Assembly: GCA_039933785.1 (NCBI GenBank)
Contig: JBDTNL010000007.1
Span: 1-64,000, forward strand
Source of the DNA: JBDTNL01 sp039933785
GTDB lineage: Bacteria; Acidobacteriota; Thermoanaerobaculia; Multivoradales; JAGPDF01
Direction: 5' to 3'
Length of the DNA: 64,000 nucleotides
Positions 60,034 through 64,000 of the stretch are shown here, in pieces. How positions within the stretch are numbered: position 1 is the stretch's first letter; every line of letters begins with the position of its first letter. The notes beneath the pieces were generated by a model. It saw only the letters and a list, made by a program, of their open reading frames with translations. It was not told the origin of the DNA and did no database searches. A program made the position numbers and the translations under genes.

Positions 60034-61311
60034 CTACATGGTCTCCAGCATCGATTTCGCCGAAGGAATGTCGGGGTCATTCGCCGGGGCGAGCTCGAGA
60101 AACTGCTTGAGCAGCTCCTTCGCCTTGGCGCTGTCGCCGAGGTTGGCGTACACCATACCCAGAAGATAGTGGGCACGCGCATGCTTGGGGTCGAGCTCTA
60201 GAACCCTCTCGAACGTTGCCTTGGCGTCTTGGATGGCATTGGCGTTGAACTGCGTCACGCCCTGGTTGAAGAGCGCGGCTGGGCCCTGATCGGTCTTTGC
60301 CGCCTTGAGCGCCGCGTCGGCCTCCTTCGTTTTGACCTTGTCTCCGAGCCCCTTGAGCGACTCGTAGCGCACCGTCAGGCCCTCGAGGTTGCCGGGCTCG
60401 ATCGCGAGCAGTCCCTCGGCCGCTGCGAGAGCGTCTTTGTAGTTGCGGCGCGATACGTAGATGCTGGCGAGAGCCGAATAGGCGGGGGCGAGTGTGCTGT
60501 CGGTCGCGATCGCGGTCTTCAGGCCGACGATGGCGTCGTCGACACGGCCGGTACGCGAAGCCTCCGCGGCGGCGTTGAATTGGCGCACGGCGATGTCCCG
60601 GGGAGACACCAGCGGCCGCATGGCCTCGAGCGCAGCCTTCGCCTTTTCGGTGTCGTGCATGCCCTCGTAGGCATCGTAGCGACCGGTCGCGACGTGCGCG
60701 TCCTTGGGGTCGAGCGCCGCCGCCCTATCGAGCGCCGCGGCCGCTTCGGAAAACTTCTTCTGATCCAGCCGCACGGCGCCGAGCGCCGCCCAGGCGGGCT
60801 CCAAGGTCGAGTCTTGCTCGGCGGCGGCGGCAAATTTCGTGGCCGCCGTCTCGAGGTCATTCGCCTGCAGCGCGGTGACCGCCTCGTTGTAGACCGTGAT
60901 CGCGACGTTCTTGCCCTCGAGGGCCTTGATCTTGGCTTCGTCCTCGGGATTTGGCGCTTGCGCCTGTTGCGTCTGCAGATGCGGCAGCTGATAGCTGAGG
61001 TGCTTGGTGGCGCCGAGCTCGACCGGGAACTCCCCCTCGAACGGCGCGAAGCCTTCCTTCTCGAGCTTGATCGCATACTTGCGCGTCGCGTCGATGACCG
61101 TGGCGGTGAACTTGCCGTCGGCACCCGAGGTGTACCGTTTGTTGTACTTGAACTCCGGGCTGGTGATGGTGACCGTGGCACCCGCGATCGGGGCATTGGC
61201 CTCGTCGACGATGGCGCCGATGATCCGTCCTTCGGAGCCGGCTTCGGCGCGCTGGACGAACAGCGCGGAGGCGAAGAGGAGGAGCGAGAGAATTTTGCGC
61301 GATGTGATCAT
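60034..61311 (-). CDS. Secreted TPR protein with carboxypeptidase-regulatory domain
   Basis: A 425-residue protein. Signal peptide about 1-24 (cut near AEAG). Residues about 25-110 are a carboxypeptidase-regulatory-like beta-sandwich (GRIIGAIVDEANAPIAGATV, SGADGKFTATVID), followed by about eight TPR hairpins (for example AWAALGAVRLDQKKFSEAAA, AHYLLGMVYANLGDSAKAKE). Periplasmic or outer-membrane-linked adaptor; partner unknown. AGGAG lies 5 bases before the ATG, which overlaps the upstream gene's stop. Confidence 0.88.
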   Translation of the reverse strand: MITSRKILSLLLFASALFVQRAEAGSEGRIIGAIVDEANAPIAGATVTITSPEFKYNKRYTSGADGKFTATVIDATRKYAIKLEKEGFAPFEGEFPVELGATKHLSYQLPHLQTQQAQAPNPEDEAKIKALEGKNVAITVYNEAVTALQANDLETAATKFAAAAEQDSTLEPAWAALGAVRLDQKKFSEAAAALDRAAALDPKDAHVATGRYDAYEGMHDTEKAKAALEAMRPLVSPRDIAVRQFNAAAEASRTGRVDDAIVGLKTAIATDSTLAPAYSALASIYVSRRNYKDALAAAEGLLAIEPGNLEGLTVRYESLKGLGDKVKTKEADAALKAAKTDQGPAALFNQGVTQFNANAIQDAKATFERVLELDPKHARAHYLLGMVYANLGDSAKAKELLKQFLELAPANDPDIPSAKSMLETM

Positions 61312-61589
61312 GGTGACTCCTGGTTGTGGAATTCGAAACGGACCCGAACGCGGCCGCCGTGCGCGTCGAACTGCTTCTCGACCGGCCGCGAGCCGCGTTC
61401 GAGGAGCTGCTCGGCGTAGAGCGCGACCCGCTGATTGAGCCGTGGCCATCCGAGGTCGCCCCGGGTGTGCCCGGCTTTCCAGATCAGCATCCGAGCACCC
61501 TCCCCGGGGCCTTCGGTGACGGTAGCCAGCGCAACCGGCTCGCGCCGCTCGCCCGACTGCTGGATCGCGACCTCCAGATCGTCGCTCAT
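61308..61589 (-). CDS. Small XdhC N-terminal-like protein
   Basis: A 93-residue protein resembling only the first part of XdhC/CoxI maturation factors (EPVALATVTEGPGEGARMLI). The NAD-binding C-terminal domain of XdhC is absent, so it is a stand-alone mini version or a divergent family. ATGA overlap with the TPR gene. TAGGCT lies 9 bases before the ATG. Confidence 0.65.
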   Translation of the reverse strand: MSDDLEVAIQQSGERREPVALATVTEGPGEGARMLIWKAGHTRGDLGWPRLNQRVALYAEQLLERGSRPVEKQFDAHGGRVRVRFEFHNQESP

Positions 61590-61598
61590 CGAGGGTCA

Positions 61599-61627
61599 AG
61601 CCTAGCGCACCCGGCTGCGACTATGCT
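61599..61627. promoter_or_regulatory. Divergent leaderless promoter pair
   Basis: Minus-strand TAGGCT (61599-61604) is 9 bases before the XdhC-like ATG at 61589. Plus-strand TATGCT (61622-61627) is 6 bases before the DUF488 ATG at 61634. Confidence 0.5.
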
Positions 61628-61633
61628 CCGGGC

Positions 61634-62020
61634 ATGTCGATCCGGATCGTCCAGCTGGGAACGCCTCGCGCCGTCGACGAAGGTCTGCGGTTAGGCACCG
61701 TGCGCCGCCCGCCCCGCGGTGTTCCGAAGAGCGAATTTGCTCGGCGGAACTATTACGACATCTGGCTGCCGCAGCTCTCACCGAGCGCAGGGCTGGTCCA
61801 GCAGGCGCTCCGTGCGGAGGACGCCGCCGAGTGGAAGCGCTTCGTACGTGCCTTTCGCGGCGAGATGAAAGGAGGCGACGCGAGCCGTTTGCTCGATCTT
61901 CTGGCTGCGCTTTCGCAAACCACCAACTTCTCGCTCGGCTGCTATTGCGTCGACGAGCAGCACTGTCACCGCTCCGTCCTGCGCGCGCTCCTGATTGAAC
62001 GGCACGCACGGCTCGCATGA
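61634..62020 (+). CDS. DUF488 family protein
   Basis: A 128-residue protein of the DUF488 family. The conserved C-terminal FSLGCYCVDEQHCHRSVLRA matches the family's Cys/His cluster, and RNYYDIWLPQLSPS the middle. Function unknown; the conserved cysteines suggest metal or thiol chemistry. Start fixed by the -10 box 6 bases upstream. Confidence 0.88.
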   Translation: MSIRIVQLGTPRAVDEGLRLGTVRRPPRGVPKSEFARRNYYDIWLPQLSPSAGLVQQALRAEDAAEWKRFVRAFRGEMKGGDASRLLDLLAALSQTTNFSLGCYCVDEQHCHRSVLRALLIERHARLA

Positions 62021-62114
62021 CTCGCGGCGTCTCGGGAAGCCCGCAACAGCCAGGATCAAGCGATCGCGGGGATCGCCTGGATCGGTGGCACGGCGACGGT
62101 CATCAGGTAGCGCT

Positions 62115-62843
62115 CTACTCGGAGTTGTGGCCGAGGTCCGCGAGGGAGCTGCCGCTCTGCCTCTCTTCGGCCTTGAGGCCCGGCCGAAACACCCGCCCAG
62201 CCGGCCGGCCGGTTGTTGATTGACCGCCAAGGACAACGCTCTCGCCCTCTCGGCGAATCCAGCAGCCCTCGCGCAATCCAACGACTGGGGTTTCGTTTTC
62301 CTCGAGGAACTGCTCCAAGCGCTCCTCGCGGGTCTCGCCCATGTGCCTAGACTCGGGGTTGGCGTCGAGGTAGTGGGGATTGATTTGGAAGGGCACGAGT
62401 CCGAGCGCCACGTAGTCTCGCGGCATCACGATCGGCATGTCGTTGGTGGTCTTGATCGTCGGGCCGGCCAGGTTGGTGCCCGCGCTGCTGCCGATGTAGG
62501 GCAGGCCCGCGAGGGCGCGCTCGCGCAACGGTGCCAGCAGCCCAAATTCCTGAAGCGTGGCGAGAAGCCGGAACGTATTGCCGCCGCCGACGAATACCGC
62601 TTCGGCGACCTGGAGCGCACGCTGGCCCGAGGCATCGGCGGTGAGCTCGACCACGGTGATTCCGAGCTCGGCGAGCGCGGCGCGAACCTTCCCGGTGTAG
62701 CCCGCGCGATCCTTCAGGGCGAAAGGCGCGAAGAGGAGAGTGCGAACGGACCCGAGAAAGTCTCGGAGCTCGGCTAGGCCATGCGCCAGATAACGACTGC
62801 CGTGGTTGGTCGAATTCGAGAACAGCAGCGCCCGCAGCGGCAT
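62115..62843 (-). CDS. pepE: Peptidase E (alpha-aspartyl dipeptidase)
   Basis: A 242-residue serine peptidase of family S51 that splits Asp-X dipeptides. The nucleophile is in YIGSSAGTNLAG, and VFVGGGNTFRLL and VPFQINPHYLDANP match PepE. The ATG at 62843 is chosen; a TTG two codons upstream overlaps the apaG stop. Cytoplasmic. The C-terminal 20 residues extend beyond the family core. Confidence 0.93.
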   Translation of the reverse strand: MPLRALLFSNSTNHGSRYLAHGLAELRDFLGSVRTLLFAPFALKDRAGYTGKVRAALAELGITVVELTADASGQRALQVAEAVFVGGGNTFRLLATLQEFGLLAPLRERALAGLPYIGSSAGTNLAGPTIKTTNDMPIVMPRDYVALGLVPFQINPHYLDANPESRHMGETREERLEQFLEENETPVVGLREGCWIRREGESVVLGGQSTTGRPAGRVFRPGLKAEERQSGSSLADLGHNSE

Positions 62844-62845
62844 GA

Positions 62846-63229
62846 TCAATTGACGACGTGCGGTAGCGCCAGCGCGAAGGCGCCGATGTCGGCAGCGAAG
62901 CTCTCGCCGGCCCGCGAACGCATCCCGTACTCACCATGCATGGTGCCGAACGACGTGGTGAGCGGGCAGAAGCTGGTGTACTCGAAGCCTTGTCCGGGCT
63001 CCAGCACCGGCTGCTCGCCGACAACGCCGGGTCCGCGCACGTGTTCGACGTCGCCGTTGGCGTTGGTGATCACCCAATGCCGGTCGATGAGCTGCACGAC
63101 CTCAGCGCCGATGTTGGTGATCTGCACGGTGTAGGAAAAGAAGTACTGGTTCTCTTGCGGAGAGCTTCGATCCGGCAGGTATTCGCTCTCGACCTGCACA
63201 CGGACGCCGCGGGTGGTGGTGTCGCTCAC
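62846..63229 (-). CDS. apaG: ApaG domain protein
   Basis: A 127-residue ApaG protein (fibronectin-type III-like fold), linked in enterobacteria to diadenosine tetraphosphate and metal-ion homeostasis. Motifs YFFSYTVQITN, DRHWVITNANGDVEHVRGPG and GVVGEQPVLEPGQGFEYTS, FGTMHGEYGM are diagnostic. The GTG at 63229 is supported by GATAAT 6 bases upstream. Confidence 0.94.
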   Translation of the reverse strand: MSDTTTRGVRVQVESEYLPDRSSPQENQYFFSYTVQITNIGAEVVQLIDRHWVITNANGDVEHVRGPGVVGEQPVLEPGQGFEYTSFCPLTTSFGTMHGEYGMRSRAGESFAADIGAFALALPHVVN

Positions 63230-63235
63230 GAGGGG

Positions 63236-63291
63236 ATTATCGCATCGCGGGCGCCATGCGTCGGCCTTGTCCGGCGGGATTTTGGTAACGT
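63236..63291. promoter_or_regulatory. Divergent promoters of apaG and the S1/P1 nuclease
   Basis: Minus-strand GATAAT (63236-63241) is 6 bases before the apaG GTG. Plus-strand TAACGT (63286-63291) is 6 bases before the nuclease ATG at 63298. Both predict leaderless transcripts. Confidence 0.45.
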
Positions 63292-63297
63292 CTTCGG

Positions 63298-64000
63298 ATG
63301 CCGAGCCCACGTCTGTGTTCGCTAGTCGTTGTTGCCCTTGCCCTAGCCTCTCTGGTCGAGATGCCCGCCCGGGCCTGGGGTCCGATCGGTCACCGCACCG
63401 TCGCGAAAGTCGCCGAGAATCATCTGACCGCGAAGACGCGTCGAGAAGTCGCCAAGCTCATCGGGCCACAGACGCTCCCGGAGATCGCCTACTGGGCGGA
63501 CGAAATACGCTACTTGCCGGAGCGCAAGATCTCGGACACTTGGCACTACATCTCGATCGATGACACCGAGTCGATCACGTCCACGGTGCGCAATCCGGCC
63601 GGCGATGTGCTCGATGCGATCGAGCGCATGGAGAAGACGCTGCGCGATCCTGCATCGTCGCGCGACCAGAGGGTGGAGGCGCTCAAGTTCTTGGTCCATT
63701 TCGTCGGTGACGTGCACCAGCCTCTCCACGTCGGGCGACGGGCCGATGCCGGTGGCAACAAGATCGACGTCATCCTCAACGGACAGAAGGAGAACCTCCA
63801 CTGGGTCTGGGACGCCATCATGCTCAACGACATGGGCATGAGCTACACCGAGCTCGCGCACGCGATCGACCACCCCAGCGCGCAAGACGTCGCGAGCTGG
63901 CAGCGCGCCAAGCCGGTCGACTGGGTGAGCGAAGTCTTCGCCCTGCGCCCGCAGGTCTACGACGGTGTGCCCGAGGACGGCAAGCTCAGCTACCTGTACA
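63298..64000 (+). CDS. S1/P1-type nuclease (partial, 3' end outside window)
   Basis: The first 234 codons of a secreted single-strand/3'-nucleotidase of the S1/P1 family. The signal peptide ends at ARA, leaving Trp as residue 1 of the mature protein (WGPIGHRTVAKVAENHL), where the family uses the N-terminal Trp and nearby His to bind the zinc cluster. Further ligands are visible in YWADEIR, TWHYISIDD, HFVGDVHQPLHVGRRADAGGN and NLHWVWD. It releases phosphate or nucleotides from external nucleic acid. Confidence 0.92.
   Translation, partial: MPSPRLCSLVVVALALASLVEMPARAWGPIGHRTVAKVAENHLTAKTRREVAKLIGPQTLPEIAYWADEIRYLPERKISDTWHYISIDDTESITSTVRNPAGDVLDAIERMEKTLRDPASSRDQRVEALKFLVHFVGDVHQPLHVGRRADAGGNKIDVILNGQKENLHWVWDAIMLNDMGMSYTELAHAIDHPSAQDVASWQRAKPVDWVSEVFALRPQVYDGVPEDGKLSYLY

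Noticed and set aside
62060..62076. Hairpin GCGATC-GCGGG-GATCGC between DUF488 and pepE
   Set aside because: Six-pair stem without a T-run on either strand; too weak to name as a terminator or repeat family.
1..64000. Search for tRNA, rRNA, CRISPR arrays and insertion sequences
   Set aside because: By eye I found no T-loop-like GGTTCGAATCC box within a cloverleaf, no rRNA core motifs, no regularly spaced direct repeats and no transposase frame.

Overview
The window is a GC-rich (about two thirds G+C by eye), densely coding stretch of a Gram-negative bacterial chromosome. It has lipobox lipoproteins, a Wzm/Wzt glycan exporter, a full mreBCD-mrdA-rodA cluster, HtrA and PpiD periplasmic quality control, ApaG, Ada and ExoIII. 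GWxTD, DUF3467, FecR, AIM24, a carboxypeptidase-regulatory/TPR protein, a 'SLGYI' type C-terminus on a lipoprotein and small nucleotidyltransferase modules together suggest Acidobacteriota (Thermoanaerobaculia-like). This is an inference from gene content, not a placement. I saw no rRNA, tRNA, CRISPR array, intact insertion sequence or prophage.

Layout. 1-9856: after a partial gene and an EVE-domain gene, ten closely spaced genes read leftward: a methyltransferase, a Wzm/Wzt polysaccharide exporter, an arylsulfotransferase-like lipoprotein, DUF3467, GWxTD, a DevBCA-type tripartite ABC efflux system and a histidine phosphatase. 9924-16766: a YfhO-like membrane protein, an FKBP isomerase with a terminator, an M20 peptidase and a two-gene aldehyde dehydrogenase that looks like a split ALDH16. 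16767-17468: a small degraded patch with a nucleotidyltransferase remnant. 17555-30062: a patatin-like membrane lipase, RNase G, a WaaP-type kinase/glycosidase fusion, DinB, Ada, a nucleotidyltransferase pair, a DEAD-box helicase, AIM24 and an RlmL-like methyltransferase. 30122-40917: an OmpA-like protein, an acyltransferase, three MFS transporters, a YidB-like protein, an S9 peptidase and a ROK glucokinase. 40936-47803: the cell-shape operon with a FecR-domain protein upstream. 48007-55837: PpiD, a zinc-ribbon protein, a vapBC remnant, HtrA, a membrane protein, ExoIII and a three-domain PQQ dehydrogenase. 55898-64000: an HI0933-type flavoprotein, an RlmA-like methyltransferase, a TPR protein, three minor pseudopilins, a TPR/carboxypeptidase-regulatory protein, DUF488, PepE, ApaG and a partial S1/P1 nuclease.

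The main theme is the cell envelope: glycan export and possible sulfation, efflux, elongasome, periplasmic folding and proteolysis, and pseudopilins. The most general sequence-level signal is a repeated promoter layout: a TANNNT -10 box 6-9 bases (up to 11) before an ATG or GTG, seen before more than a dozen genes. It implies that many transcripts here are leaderless, and it helps to fix several starts. The most interesting gene-level items are the split ALDH16, the kinase/glycosidase fusion, the exporter coupled to a sulfotransferase-like lipoprotein, the palindrome over the ada -10 box, and two decayed toxin-antitoxin-like loci. No gene-free stretch exceeds 300 bases once the remnants are counted.
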